64,000 bases of DNA from Arbacia lixula (Eukaryota > Echinodermata > Echinoidea > Arbacioida > Arbaciidae), in the NCBI GenBank assembly GCA_963669155.1, contig OZ022578.1, positions 4,963,815 to 5,027,814 of the forward strand, read 5' to 3'. This document shows, piece by piece, positions 22,647 through 36,002 of the stretch. The notes below the pieces were generated by a model. That model was not told the origin of the DNA. It was given only the letters and a program-made list of their open reading frames with translations, and did not search any database. The position numbers and the translations under genes are program-made. The first letter of the stretch is position 1, and each line of letters starts with the position of its first letter.

Positions 22647-23850
22647 TTAATGCCATGCATAATTTATACAAACACCTTGGCAAACACCTGGCCCCCTCAC
22701 CCCCCCCCCCCCCCTCACCCCCGTCTCATTTTCTTATTCAGTATATAGACTGCACATTAATTGAAAACCTAGAGCAAACTTATATACTACACACAAAGAA
22801 GGTCCATTTGGGGTGTGTATCGATCTGCATGATCATGGAAGCAAGACATGATTATAGAATGGAAAATGCAAAACTCAGTTGGTGCATGCATGCATGAAGC
22901 CTGCATGAAGCCTGATGCAGCATTATACACGTCTAAATCCCTTCTTCAAACGACACTGATGTCATGATCGTATGTACTTCTTTACAAGATAGTCCGAACA
23001 ATGATGGGTGTAACCCCAATTTCTTTTATTCAACCATAAAGAGGAACAATCAAATTCATTCAAGATTCAAGATTCAAGATAAAATTTATTTCCAATATAA
23101 AAAAATAATACAATGTACAATATGGGTAATCACGGTAACAAAATTAATACATTTGAAGTTTAGTTTTGCAAAGTGTAATACATTATGTACATGATACAGT
23201 ATTTCACAGCTACATAGATTGGAAAATGGACTGAAAATAAAAGCTCAATGGCTTGACAAGATTATTCAGCCCGATATGGTATATGGCATATAAATGGTTG
23301 ATTTGTTGGCTATGTATAACACTATTAATACAAAAATATACATATCTATGACAAATTAGTCTTACCTATGAATTACAATAACCTAAGGTTACGCCCCCCC
23401 CCCCCTATTCTACCCCCTCCCCTCTCTCCCAGCCTAGTTACAGATCATATTTTGATAACAGCGTAAATATAATTCGAATTAAAGAAGACAGGAAATCAAA
23501 CTTTGAAATCGTACACCTATTTCAAAATCAAGTATATGTGAGAATTCATTCATGTATGAATCCTGCACAACTCCTTCAATTATGTAACCTAAATCCTTTC
23601 CTACATGTCCTCATCAACAAAAGCGCCATAGTTGCAAGATGGGTGTAACACCAATTCCTCTTGTTCAGCGTACAATGCAGGAAACCTTTGAAAATCTTTC
23701 TAAAGGATCAGCAGAAAAAGATCGATTGAGAGATCTCATTCTGAAATTCGGCCCCCACTAGAGAAGTATTAACCCAGACTGCCATATTCCAGTGCCCCAT
23801 GAATTAGAATAGAATAGAGCCCAGTGCCATGCCACTGGCACTCGTATTAA

Positions 23851-24215
23851 AGGGAATATACTGTACTGGAAAGACAAAAATGCCTTCAAAATGTGATCGT
23901 GAGCAATCTTCTTGCCAATGGTCTTAAATTCATGTATTGTCCAATTTAGAAACTTGTTGAATGTTATTTGCTCTCAAATCATCCGCGTTTGGAGTAATTA
24001 GTGATTTAATCACAAATCCTCGAAATGTTCGGCCCGAACAATTTGAGGATTTGTGATTTAATCACTTATTACTCCTAATGTGGATCATATGAGGGCAAAT
24101 AACGTTCAGCAAGTTTCTAAAATGGACAATACATGAAGTTAAGACCATTGGCAAGAACATTGCTCACGATCACATTTTGAAGGCATTTTTGTCTTCCCAG
24201 TACAGTATATTCCCT
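23851..24215. mobile_element. Foldback TTAA MITE 'B', unit 3
   Basis: 365 bp between TTAA at 23847-23850 and 24216-24219. Its right end reads CCCAGTACAGTA, restoring a better match to the left end (TACTGTACTGG) than units 1 and 2 (CCATTACAGTA). Confidence 0.85.
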
Positions 24216-24616
24216 TTAAGTAATCGCCCTTCTTATTGACCTGCATTCCTGAAAGGCATCATAGTATGAAAGTTTATTTCCCACTTGTCAGGATTAAGAT
24301 TAAGATTAAACCCTGAGCTCAATAATGTAAAAAGAAATTACAAGAGAGGGGGGAAAGGGTTTTCCTTTTCCAGCGAGTAAAACAAAAAGCACGTAATATA
24401 TGTATAATAATAATATGGACCCTCTAATATATATGACTGATTCACACAATTCTAGTCGACTAAATTGGGACTATTTCGGGCACAATACACAAAAACCTTG
24501 ATTTTAACCCGTGTACCTGGTTCCGCTAACCCATAACCCCCATACACAAAATGCTATCGCCCTACCATCGACATTTTAAACACTGATGCTCATAAATATT
24601 AAAACATAACCCGCCC

Positions 24617-24918
24617 TCACACACACACGGACACACACACACACACACACACACTCACGCACACACACACGCCCACTCACACACACACACTCACACACAC
24701 ACACACACACACACACACGCAACACACTCACACACTCTCACACACACACGGACATACACACTCACGCACACACGCACGCACACTCACACACACACACTCA
24801 CACACACACACACACGCAACACACACACACTCACACAAACACGCACGCACACACACAAACTCACGCACACACACACTCATACACACACACACGCACACCT
24901 ACTCACACACACACACAC

Positions 24919-24952
<34 letters not shown>
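24617..24952. repeat. CA microsatellite, unit 3
   Basis: About 336 bp with the block order CACGGACACAC, GCAACACAC, CACGGACATACAC, GCAACACACAC, then the CACAAACACG block. It provides an intact empty site for the unit-1 L1/Tx1-like insertion. Confidence 0.95.
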
Positions 24953-24955
<3 letters not shown>

Positions 24956-25182
24956 TTCAACTTAAGGTGACCTTTAATTTTGGTTTGTGTGCATTCATCA
25001 TGTTCATACACTTGAGTTATGTGTTGGTTTTCATGTATTGTGTTTGTCAGGAATTAGTACATTAGCAAAAGTGTAAGCCTCTAATGGCCTTGAAGGCTTC
25101 AACATAATATTGAATGTGTTTCAAGTGGGAGGGGGGGGGGCGACATTTTGTGCAGGGGGTGACAATTTGTGATGTCAGGGTT

Positions 25183-25216
25183 CTGCACAAATTGTCGCCG
25201 GCGTCAATTTGTGCAG
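25183..25216. other. Unit-end hairpin, unit 3
   Basis: Long-loop 34-bp form with both 12-bp stems perfect. Confidence 0.6.
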
Positions 25217-25446
25217 GGGAAGAACATAACACAACCAATAATTCGTCACTGTTTTCACGAACCGTTCCAGGTGGTCTTTTGTTCATATTTTGATGTCTTT
25301 TATGTGTACCTTCATGAACAAGAAGTTTCAAGTCATGGAATGCAGTCTTTACGTCACACGTGATGGGAATCTGAAATCGTCTTTGTTTTAATCTCGGCAC
25401 AGACAGGGAATTAACCTTTCACGGTCTATGAGGCAACATGAGGCAA

Positions 25447-26888
25447 TAAGAAGAAATATATTGATTATAAAAACAAATTAACAAATATCATAAGAGCTGC
25501 AAACAGAAACTAGTAATTTCCCACAAAATATGTTTTTAGGTAATTTGAAATTGTCATCTAGACAGGCCATTTCATTCATACCTCATCAATGTTGGTAAGC
25601 GACTCTTTTATTCAATACCTGTATCAATGCATTCATTTCAGAAATACCTCACGGTTAGTAACCCAAATTCATTTTTTGTGAAACCACTTTTATCCAGTGA
25701 TATAGTTGAAATTTGTTCATCTTTGAACGCGTCAAAGCCAAACGGCCCCGATGATATTTCAATTAAAGTAGCCAAACAATGTATACATTATTATGTAGAT
25801 CCCCTTTGTGATATCTTTAACAAGTCATTATGCTTTGGAATAGTCCCCGACAAACTGAAAATAGCTCAAATAATTCTTTTGCATAAGAAAATAAGAAAAT
25901 TATCGGCCTATTGCACTGCTCTCTGTGTTTGCAAAGATGTTAGAAAAAGCTATGCATCAATTTTCTTACTAAATACAAATGTATAATTCCTGAACAATTC
26001 GGATTTCTGAAAAATCATTCCACAGCTTTAAGTATTTAATATTTCTATGACTACATTTTACAGGAACTTGATAAAGGTGTTGTGGGGTTTTCATGGACCT
26101 ATCCAAGGCATTTGACACCATCGATCACCACATTCTTTTACAAAAGCTATTTCATTATGGTGTACGTGGTGTACCACTTCAGTGGTTTGAGAATTATTTG
26201 TCAAACAGAAAACAGTATGTGGTGGTTGATGGTGTCGAATCAGCTTATATGGATGCTTGCGTGGGCGTACTATAAGGTTCTGTGCTTGGACCTCTTCTAT
26301 TCTTTTTGTATATTAATGATTTTATTAACTCTTGTAAATTGTTGAACTTTTCATTATTTGCTAATGACACTGTTACTGCTTATTATTGTCCTCGCATCCA
26401 TGATCTGATTACTATTTTGAATGAGGAATTATTCAAATTAAATGAGTGGTTTAAATGTAACAGATTACTGCTTAATTATGATAAAACAAAGTATGTCATA
26501 TTTCATACCAGAAGAAGATACGTTCCAGATGTTATTGATCCTGTTAAAATTGAAAATGCTGTAATCGAAAGAAGAAACACCATTGATTTTCTGGGCGTTA
26601 TTATTCACGTATCAATTGACTGGAAATGTCACATTACTCATGTATGTTCTATGCCTTCAAGAGGTATTGGTGTCTTATATATGTTGAATAATTTCTTACC
26701 TTTAAAAATATGATTGTACATTTATAATTCCATTGTAGTGCCGCATCTCAGCTATTGTAATATAATATGGGGCAATACATATAATTCAAAATTGAATAAA
26801 CTACACATTCTACAGAAGCGGGCAATACGTTGCATTACTAACATCAGTTACAATAGTCCAAGTTCTCCTCTATTTGTAAAATTTGTAA
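25447..26888 (+). pseudogene. RT remnant, unit 4
   Basis: Ancestral lesions at 26273-26275 (TAA) and 26363-26365 (Asn), the shared TGA at 26711-26713, and a private 11-bp deletion that shortens the first open stretch to begin at 25627. Confidence 0.85.
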
Positions 26889-27008
26889 CCCCCCACACCC
26901 GTAGGTCTCATTTAATGGGTGGCATAGTCGGACATCGGCGACACCACTGACCATGACTGAAATATGTTGAAAAATCTTGGAAAGAGCAGCTAAAAACCAT
27001 TCCTATGA

Positions 27009-28058
27009 TTACGTGTCCCCCACGCCTAGCCTTCTTACGAGGCGGTAAAACTTTTCCTTCACATAGTCATAGAACTCGTACTCCTTTTCCAACCAGTTCC
27101 TCAAATGAGAACAGGTCTTCGGAGATGGTGGTTTCTTGAAGTTCGTCTCATACCTCTTCATTGCTTCCTTTTTGATTTCTGCGTATACCTTGAGCGCACC
27201 TCTAAACGTGGCGGGAAGTAGCTTTTCAAAGACTCTGAGAGAGAGGTCGTATTCTTCGGTGATCCCGATGACGAGAAACCTGTCCACATTCTGTTTGGCG
27301 TGCTGGAGGGCGTATGATGGGTTGCTGCATTTGACGTCATACCCACAGAAGGAACTCACGTACATGAAATGGTTCAAGTGACTTGTACTGCATTCGTATA
27401 ACGCCTTCTTAAAGCAATCATCCACAGTCTCGTTGTCTGTCTCGCGATTTATGCCTTGTTTGTCACCATCAGGGTCGCCATAACGCATGTAGTAGAAGTG
27501 AGAAACGAATCGGCTTACCGGGTCTCGGATGATACTGATAAGAATGGGTTTCTTCCCTGCCACGCCCATATCGAGATAGCGGTAATGCCCGTGGAGAATA
27601 CTGCCATCTGAAGCGTTGGCTAACTTCCTATCTATTTCACGCCTGGCATCAGCGAAGGTGCTTCCATTGAGCATGAGCTTGATGTAGATTGGTTTACCAA
27701 AATGGTTGATTCTCGACAGTTCCCGATAAATGGTTGAGAGGGTGCGCGTCCCACATTTTGGCATGGAGAGGGACATCACCGCTCTCTTGCCGTCATAGAC
27801 CGGCTTCCCGTACGCGAGCTGACGTTCATTGACAGGATCAACCGAAGGACTAGGATCGTTTCCCTCGACCCTAGCGGCCTGCTTGCTGAAGCCCGGAAGA
27901 CTGGTACCTAGCTGCTCCTCATAACGCACCTCAACTCTGTATGGTGGCATTAGCTTGTGTACACGCTGATCCCATTTCACGAATATCGTCATCGAAACGA
28001 ACAAAAAAAATAACGTAACCGAACAGGTCAAAGCCCGACATTCATACCGCCCATGCAT
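27009..28058 (-). CDS. 2-O-sulfotransferase-like protein, copy 4
   Basis: 349 aa, open. Differs from copy 3 by an in-frame 3-bp insertion that turns HFHF into HLNHF at residues 227-231, between the two cysteine pairs, and by His317 for Asp. His317 is shared with copy 6. The indel keeps the frame, as expected if the protein is under constraint, but one case is weak evidence. Confidence 0.86.
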   Translation of the reverse strand: MHGRYECRALTCSVTLFFLFVSMTIFVKWDQRVHKLMPPYRVEVRYEEQLGTSLPGFSKQAARVEGNDPSPSVDPVNERQLAYGKPVYDGKRAVMSLSMPKCGTRTLSTIYRELSRINHFGKPIYIKLMLNGSTFADARREIDRKLANASDGSILHGHYRYLDMGVAGKKPILISIIRDPVSRFVSHFYYMRYGDPDGDKQGINRETDNETVDDCFKKALYECSTSHLNHFMYVSSFCGYDVKCSNPSYALQHAKQNVDRFLVIGITEEYDLSLRVFEKLLPATFRGALKVYAEIKKEAMKRYETNFKKPPSPKTCSHLRNWLEKEYEFYDYVKEKFYRLVRRLGVGDT

Positions 28059-28992
28059 GATCGATATTGACAAATAGGTATCCGTTCTATGTCTGTGAAT
28101 TTCAAGACCAATATGTTGTCTTTAGGCACTATACATATTCATGCACCCGGCCTGCAGCGTCGTTTTTGAACTCTGAGATCTTCTGTCACGATTGATAACC
28201 ATTTGCTACTATGAGTTGACAACGATGTTGATCACGATGTGAATAAAAACTAGGCTTTTAGCCCAATTATAACATTGCAGCCAGGCATGTGTCGAACGTG
28301 ATTAGCGGTCACTGGTTACTTGATAGGTCAGACGTCGATTGCCTAGCTGTGCCCAGGTACTTACTTTGAAGCAAATGGCATGGATACATATCTTTTGATG
28401 ACAGGGGCCCTAAAAGCAAGCAAATCCCTTTCCCCGCCACAGCTGATGTAATTATGCCTAGTGAAGTCTGACAAAATACAACAGAAATGTTTTTGTCGTA
28501 CACGCAATGCACATTTCAAGGCCCTTATTACGCAACTCAGCTTTCCATAAGTCACTGTACTTTTTTTTCACAAGGATCATCCGATCGAGAACAAGAGATG
28601 TGACAGGGTCCGAGCAGTTCCAGCATTTAGAACTCGGGTTATCGTGTCGAGAAACGTGCGCTAACTAGTGTTCTTTACACTATAATCACAGGAACATCCT
28701 GTAGTCACATAAATTTCGTAGATCTACTGAGTACTAATGGGTAAGCAACTGATGGGTACGCACGACTCGTGACCCGTTCTTGTGCTGTATGAGATGCCCA
28801 ATTTATTCCTGTTTTAACATCGTGGGAGTGAATTTCCTACAAATTAAATCCTAATCAAAATTTGTTAATATTATTAACATTGTTTTCAGATGCTCGTTGA
28901 AAAGAAGAAATGGTAATCTACAAATATCTGATTTAGCTGATGGAAATCAAAATCATTGAGATGTTGATTTGGCACATAGGAACAGGTCACCA

Positions 28993-29076
28993 GTCGTGCG
29001 TAAAGTCGTGCGTAAAGTCGTGCGTAAGGTCGTGCGTAAAGTCGTGCGTAAAGTCGTGCGTAAAGTCGTGCTTAAA
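28993..29076. repeat. 12-bp minisatellite, 7 copies (unit 4)
   Basis: Seven copies with one GTAAGG variant and the terminal CTTAAA copy. Confidence 0.95.
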
Positions 29077-29599
29077 GACAGCCAGTCCCTTTTTCAGATC
29101 ACCACAAAACCATCGAAACATTGGCAAAACATATAGAGAAGTGTTAGCAAGCTCTATATTCACAATTTGAAACTGATACGTAGTGTAAAATTCAAATAAT
29201 GCACGTAAACAACGTCTGATTAATAGTCTTTACCTCAGGCTCTTAGCAGTTTTTTTGTTGAAATATCTGCTTTATTGATTAATCTGTTTTATGAAATTAT
29301 AAAACGCATTATGAAAAAAAAATGTTCTATGGAAGGAATCATCTCCAAAGTTTGGTAGTTACTCATAAAATTAGGATTTCACACATGCATAATAACCACA
29401 TAGATACTGTAACAAAGACTAATACTTTTTTCGTAGTCCGAAAAAAGGCGGTTTGGAATTTAACGGCTGAAATTTTTTACATCTACAGAAAGCTTCAACA
29501 TGCTATATTCTTAGAAATGGTCTTGAATCACACTTTCTTCAATTTACGATCGTGATAGACGATTGCAAATTTTAAGCTTGCAAAAGGGACGGACAATCT
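29076..29599. mobile_element. TTAA MITE 'A', unit 4
   Basis: Bounded by TTAA at 29072-29075 and 29600-29603. Followed by a long C tract near 29655-29669. Confidence 0.8.
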
Positions 29600-30808
29600 T
29601 TAATGCCATGCATAATTTATACAAACACCTTGGCAAACACCTGGCCCCCTCACCCCCCCCCCCCCCCCCTCACCCCCGTCTCATTTTCTTATTCAGTATA
29701 TAGACTGCACATTAATTGAAAACCTAGAGCAAACTTATATACTACACACAAAGAAGGTCCATTTGGGGTGTGTATCGATCTGCATGATCATGGAAGCAAG
29801 ACATGATTATAGAATGGAAAATGCAAAACTCAGTTGGTGCATGCATGCATGAAGCCTGCATGAAGCCTGATGCAGCATTATACACGTCTAAATCCCTTCT
29901 TCAAACGACACTGATTTCATGATCGTATGTACTTCTTTACAAGATAGTCCGAACAATGGTGGGTGTAACCCCAATTTCTTTTATTCAACCATAAAGAGGA
30001 ACAATCAAATTCATTCAAGATTCAAGATTCAAGATAAAATTTATTTCCAATATAAAAAAATAATACATTGTACAATATGGGTAATCACGGTAACAAAATT
30101 AATACATTTGAAGTTTAGTTTTGCAAAGTGTAATACATTATGTACATGATACAGTATTTCACAGCTACATAGATTGGAAAATGGACTGAAAATAAAAGCT
30201 CAATGGCTTGACAAGATTATTCAGCCCGATATGGTATATGGCATATAAATGGTTGATTTGTTGGCTATGTATAACACTATTAATACAAAAATATACATAT
30301 CTATGACAAATTAGTCTTACCTATGAATTACAATAACCTAAGGTTACGCCCCCCCCCCCCCCCTATTCTACCCCCTCCCCTCTCTCCCAGCCTAGTTACA
30401 GATCATATTTTGATAACAGCGTAAATATAATTCGAATTAAAGAAGACAGGAAATCAAACTTTGAAATCGTACACCTATTTCAAAATCAAGTATATGTGAG
30501 AATTCATTCATGTATGAATCCTGCACAACTCCTTCAATTATGTAACCTAAATCCTTTCCTACATGTCCTCATCAACAAAAGCGCCATAGTTGCAAGATGG
30601 GTGTAACACCAATTCCTCTTGTTCAGCGTACAATGCAGGAAATTTTTGAAAACCTTTCTAAAGGATCAGCAGAAAAAGATCGATTGAGAGATCTCATTCT
30701 GAAATTCGGCCCCCACTAGAGAAGTATTAACCCAGACTGCCATATTCCAGTGCCCCATGAATTAGAATAGAATAGAGCCCAGTGCCATGCCACTGGCACT
30801 CGTATTAA

Positions 30809-31173
30809 AGGGAATATACTGTACTGGAAAGACAAAAATGCCTTCAAAATGTGATCGTGAGCAATCTTCTTGCCAATGGTCTTAAATTCATGTATTGTCC
30901 AATTTAGAAACTTGTTGAATGTTATTTGCTCTCAAATCATCCGCGTTTGGAGTAATTAGTGATTTAATCACAAATCCTCGAAATGTTCGGCCCGAACAAT
31001 TTGAGGATTTGTGATTTAATCACTTATTACTCCTAATGTGGATCATATGAGGGCAAATAACGTTCAGCAAGTTTCTAAAATGGACAATACATGAAGTTAA
31101 GACCATTGGCAAGAACATTGCTCACGATCACATTTTGAAGGCATTTTTGTCTTCCCATTACAGTATATTCCCT
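30809..31173. mobile_element. Foldback TTAA MITE 'B', unit 4
   Basis: 365 bp between TTAA at 30805-30808 and 31174-31177. It has the same TAATCGCCC right flank as units 3 and 5, where units 1 and 2 read TAAGAGCCC. Confidence 0.85.
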
Positions 31174-31574
31174 TTAAGTAATCGCCCTTCTTATTGACCT
31201 GCATTACTGAAAGGCATCATAGTATGGAAGTTTATTTCCCACTTGTCAGGATTAAGATTAAGATTAAACTCTGAGCTCAATAATGTAAAAAGAAATTACA
31301 AGAGAGGGGGGAAAGGGTTTTCTTTTTCCAGCGAGTAAAACAAAAAGCACGTAATATATGTATAATAATAATATGGACCCTCTAATATATATGACTGATT
31401 CACACAATTCTAGTCGACTAAATTGGGACTATTTCGGGCACAATACACACAAACCTTGATTTTAATCCGTTTACCTGGTTCCGCTAACCCATAACCCCCA
31501 TACACAAAATGCTATCGCCCTACCATCGACATTTTAAACACTGATGCTCATAAATATTAAAACATAACCCGCCC

Positions 31575-31845
31575 TCACACACACACGGACACACACACAC
31601 ACACACACACACTCACGCACACACACGCACACTCACACACACACACTCACACACACACACACACACACACGCAACACACTCACACACTCTCACACACACA
31701 CGGACATACACACTCACGCACAAACGCACGCACACTCACACACACACACTCACACACACGCAACACACACACACTCACACAAACACGCACGCACACACAC
31801 AAACTCACACACACACACACTCATACACACACACACGCACACCTA

Positions 31846-31876
<31 letters not shown>
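31575..31876. repeat. CA microsatellite, unit 4
   Basis: Same block order as unit 3, with shortened CA runs before the GCAACACAC block. Confidence 0.95.
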
Positions 31877-31879
<3 letters not shown>

Positions 31880-32110
31880 TTCAACTTAAGGTGACCTTTA
31901 ATTTTGGTTTGTGTGCATTCATCATGTTCATACACTTGAGTTATGTGTTGGTTTTCATGTATTGTGTTTGTCAGGAATTAGTACATTAGCAAAACAGTGT
32001 AAGCCTCTAATGGCCTTGAAGGCTTCAACATAATATTGAATGTGTTTCAAGTGGGAGGGGGGGGGGGGCGACATTTTGTGCAGGGGGTGACAATTTGTGA
32101 TGTCAGGGTT

Positions 32111-32144
32111 CTGCACAAATTGTCGCCGGCGTCAATTTGTGCAG
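32111..32144. other. Unit-end hairpin, unit 4
   Basis: Long-loop 34-bp form, stems perfect. Confidence 0.6.
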
Positions 32145-32374
32145 GGGAAGAACATAACACAACCAATAATTCGTCACTGTTTTCACGAACCGTTCCAGGT
32201 GGTCTTTTGTTCATATTTTGATGTCTTTTATGTGTACCTTCATGAACAAGAAGTTTCAAGTCATGGAATGCAGTATTTACGTCACACGTGATGGGAATCT
32301 GAAATCGTCTTTGTTTTAATCTCGGCACAGACAGGGAATTAACCTTTCACGGTCTATGAGGCAACATGAGGCAA

Positions 32375-33825
32375 TAAGAAGAAATATATTGATTATAAAA
32401 AAAAATTAACAAATATCATAAGAGCTGCAAACAGAAACTAGTAATATCCCACAAAATATGTTTTTAGGTAATTTGAAATTGTCATCTAGACAGGCCATTG
32501 CTAATGAATTTCATTCATACCTCATCAATGTTGGTAAGCGACTCTTTTATTCAATACCTGTATCAATGCATTCATTTCAGAAATACCTCACGGTTAGTAA
32601 CCCAAATTCATTTTTTGTGAAACCACTTTTATCCAGTGATATAGTTGAAATTTGTTCATCTTTGAACGCGTCAAAGCCAAACGGCCCCGATGATATTTCA
32701 ATTAAAGTAGCCAAACAATGTATACATTATTATGTAGATCCCCTTTGTGATATCTTTAACAAGTCATTATGCTTTGGAATAGTCCCCGACAAACTGAAAA
32801 TAGCTCAAATAATTCTTTTGCATAAGAAAATAAGAAAATTATCGGCCTATTGCACTGCTCTCTGTGTTTGCAAAGATGTTAGAAAAAGCTATGCATCAAT
32901 TTTCTTACTAAATACAAATGTATAATTCCTGAACAATTCGGATTTCTGAAAAATCATTCCACAGCTTTAAGTATTTAATATTTCTATGACTACATTTTAC
33001 AGGAACTTGATAAAGGTGTTGTGGGGTTTTCATGGACCTATCCAAGGCATTTGACACCATCGATCACCACATTCTTTTACAAAAGCTATTTCATTATGGT
33101 GTACGTGGTGTACCACTTCAGTGGTTTGAGAATTATTTGTCAAACAGAAAACAGTATGTGGTGGTTGATGGTGTCGAATCAGCTTATATGGATGCTTGCG
33201 TGGGCGTACTATAAGGTTCTGTGCTTGGACCTCTTCTATTCTTTTTGTATATTAATGATTTTATTAACTCTTGTAAATTGTTGAACTTTTCATTATTTGC
33301 TAATGACACTGTTACTGCTTATTATTGTCCTCGCATCCATGATCTGATTACTATTTTGAATGAGGAATTATTCAAATTAAATGAGTGGTTTAAATGTAAC
33401 AGATTACTGCTTAATTATGATAAAACAAAGTATGTCATATTTCATACCAGAAGAAGATACGTTCCAGATGTTATTGATCCTGTTAAAATTGAAAATGCTG
33501 TAATCGAAAGAAGAAACACCATTGATTTTCTGGGCGTTATTATTCACGTATCAATTGACTGGAAATATCACATTACTCATGTATGTACTATGCCTTCAAG
33601 AAGTATTGGTGTCTTATATATGTTGAATAATTTCTTACCTTTAAAAATATTATTGTACATTTATAATTCCATTGTAGTGCCGCATCTAAGCTATTGTAAT
33701 ATAATATGGGGCAATATATATAATTCAAAATTGAATAAACTACACATTCTACAGAAGCGGGCAATACGTTGCATTACTAACAGCAGTTAGAATAGTCCAA
33801 GTTCTCCTCTATTTGTAAAATTTGT
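32375..33825 (+). pseudogene. RT remnant, unit 5
   Basis: Ancestral lesions at 33212-33214 (TAA) and 33302-33304 (Asn). It lacks the TGA of units 3/4/6 but gains a private TAG at 33788-33790 (TAC to TAG). Confidence 0.85.
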
Positions 33826-33943
33826 AACCCCCCCCACAGGTCTCATTTAATGGGTGGCATAGTCGGACATCGGCGACACCACTGACCATGACTGAAATAT
33901 GTTGAAAAATCTTGGAAAGAGCAGCTAAAAACCATTCCTCTGA

Positions 33944-34947
33944 TTACGTGTCTCCCACGCCTAGCCTTCTTACTAGGCGGTAGAACTTTTCCTTCACATA
34001 GTCATAGAACTCGTACTCCTTTTCCAACCAGTTCCTCAAATCAGAACAGGTCTTCGGAGATGGTGGTTTCTTGAAGTTCGTCTCATACCTCTTCATTGCT
34101 TCCTTTTTGATTTCTGCGTATACTTGAACGCACCTCTAAACGTGGCGGGAAGTAGCTTTTCAAAGACTCTGAGAGTGAGGTCGTATTCTTCGGTGATCCC
34201 GATGGCGAAGAACTTGTCCACATTCTGTTTGGCATGCTGGAGGGCGTATGATGGGTTGCTGCATTTGACGTCATACCCACAGAAGGAACTCACGTACATG
34301 AAATGGAAGTAACTTGTACTGCATTCGTATAACGCCTTCTTAAAGCAATCATCCACAGTCTCGTTGTCTGTCTCGCGATTTATGCCTCGTTTGTCACCAA
34401 CAGGGTCGCCATAACGCATGTAGTAGAAGTGAGAAACGAATCGGCTTACCGGGTCTCGGATGATACTGATAAGAATGGGTTTCTTCCCTGCCACGCCCAT
34501 ATCGAGATAGCGGTAATGCCCGTGGAGAATACTGCCATCTGAAGCGTTGGCTAACTTCCTATCTATTTCACGCCTGGCATCAGCGAAGGTGCTTCCATTG
34601 AGCATGAACTTGATGTAGATTGGTTTACCAAAATGGTTGATTCTCGACAGTTCCCGATAAATGGTTAAGAGGGTGCGCGTCCCACATTTTGGCATGGAGA
34701 GGGACATCACCGCTCTCTTGCCGTCATAGACCGGCTTCCCGTACGAAAGCTGACGTTCATTGACAGGATCAACCGAAGGACTAGAACCATTTCCCTCGAC
34801 CCTAGCGGCCTGCTTGCTGAAACCCGGAAGACTGGTACCTAGTTGCTCCTCATAGCGCACCTCAACTTTGTATGGTTGCATTAGCTTGTGTACACGCTGA
34901 TCCCATTTCACGAATATCGTTATCGAAACGAACAAAAAAAATAACAT
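33944..34947 (-). pseudogene. 2-O-sulfotransferase-like pseudogene, copy 5
   Basis: Two disabling lesions. A deletion of about 490 bp fuses the codon for Met15 to far-upstream flank at 34947/34948, removing the normal start, codons 1-14 and the proximal promoter region. A 1-bp deletion near 34123 (TACTTGAACG for TACCTTGAGCG) shifts the frame after residue 288, so the last 60 residues are lost. The PAPS loops and HGH are still readable in the middle. It shares Gln38, Leu108, Phe128 and the Asn131 sequon with copy 1. Confidence 0.9.
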
Positions 34948-35434
34948 ATGCACATTTCAAGGCCCTTATTACGCAACTCAGCCTTCCATAAGTCACTGTA
35001 CTTTTTTTTTCACAAGGATCATCCGATCGAGAACAAGAGATGTGACAGGGTCCGAGCAGTTCCAGCATTTAGAACTCGGGTTATCGTGTCGAGAAACGTG
35101 CGCTAACTAGTGTTCTTTACACTATAATCACAGGAACATCCTGTAGTCACATAAATTTCGTAGATCTACTGAGTACTAATGGGTAAGCAACTGATGGGTA
35201 CGCACGACTCGTGACCCGTTCTTGTGCTGTATGAGATGCCCAATTTATTCCTGTTTTAACATCGTGGGAGTGAATTTCCTACAAATTAAATCCTAATCAA
35301 AATTTGTTAATATTATTAACATTGTTTTCAGATGCTCGTTGAAAAGAAGAAATGGTAATCTACAAATATCTGATTTAGCTGATGGGAATCAAAATCATTG
35401 AGATGTTGATTTGGCACATAGGAACAGGTCACCA

Positions 35435-35482
35435 GTCGTGCGTAAAGTCGTGCGTAAAGTCGTGCGTAAAGTCGTGCTTAAA
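35435..35482. repeat. 12-bp minisatellite, 4 copies (unit 5)
   Basis: Shortest array in the window; three consensus copies plus the terminal CTTAAA copy. Confidence 0.95.
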
Positions 35483-36002
35483 GACAGCCAGTCCCTTTTT
35501 CAGATCACCACAAAACCATCGAAACATTGGCAAAACATATAGAGAAGTGTTAGCAAGCTCTATATTCACAATTTGAAACTGATACGTAGTGTAAAATTCA
35601 AATAATGCACGTAAACAACGTCTGATTCATAGTCTTTACCTCAGGCTCTTAGCAGTTTGTGTTGAAATATCTGCTTTATTGATTAATCTGTTTATTAAAT
35701 TATAAAACGCATTATGAAAAAAAAATGTTCTATGGAAGGAATCATCTCCAAAGTTTGGAAGTTACTCATAAAATTAGGATTTCACACATGCATAATAACC
35801 ACATAGATACTGTAACAAAGACTAATACTTTTTTCGTAGTCCGAAAAAAGTCGGTTTGAAATTTAACGGCTGAAATTTTTTACATCTACAGAAAGCTTCA
35901 ACATGCTATATTCTTAGAAATGGTCTTGAATCACACTTTCTTCAATTTACGATCGTGACAGACGATTGCAAATTTTAAGCTTGCAAAAGGGACGGACAAT
36001 CT
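35482..36002. mobile_element. TTAA MITE 'A', unit 5
   Basis: Bounded by TTAA at 35478-35481 and 36003-36006. It lacks the T expansion near its middle (GTTTGTGTTG, as in unit 1 and the inverted unit). Confidence 0.8.

Larger units (their letters stand above)
18462..25446. repeat. Tandem unit 3
   Basis: 6985-bp unit, closest to unit 4 over the RT and sulfotransferase parts. All components are present and no large insertion is seen. Confidence 0.95.
25447..32374. repeat. Tandem unit 4
   Basis: 6928-bp unit with an 11-bp deletion near 25570 in the RT part (CCATTTCATTC where others read CCATTGCTAATG...). Otherwise the standard component order. Confidence 0.95.

Noticed and set aside
25062..25400. 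Minus-strand 112-codon frame at the unit end
   Set aside because: Spans a G tract and the hairpin; length changes with homopolymer length between units; no recognisable protein.
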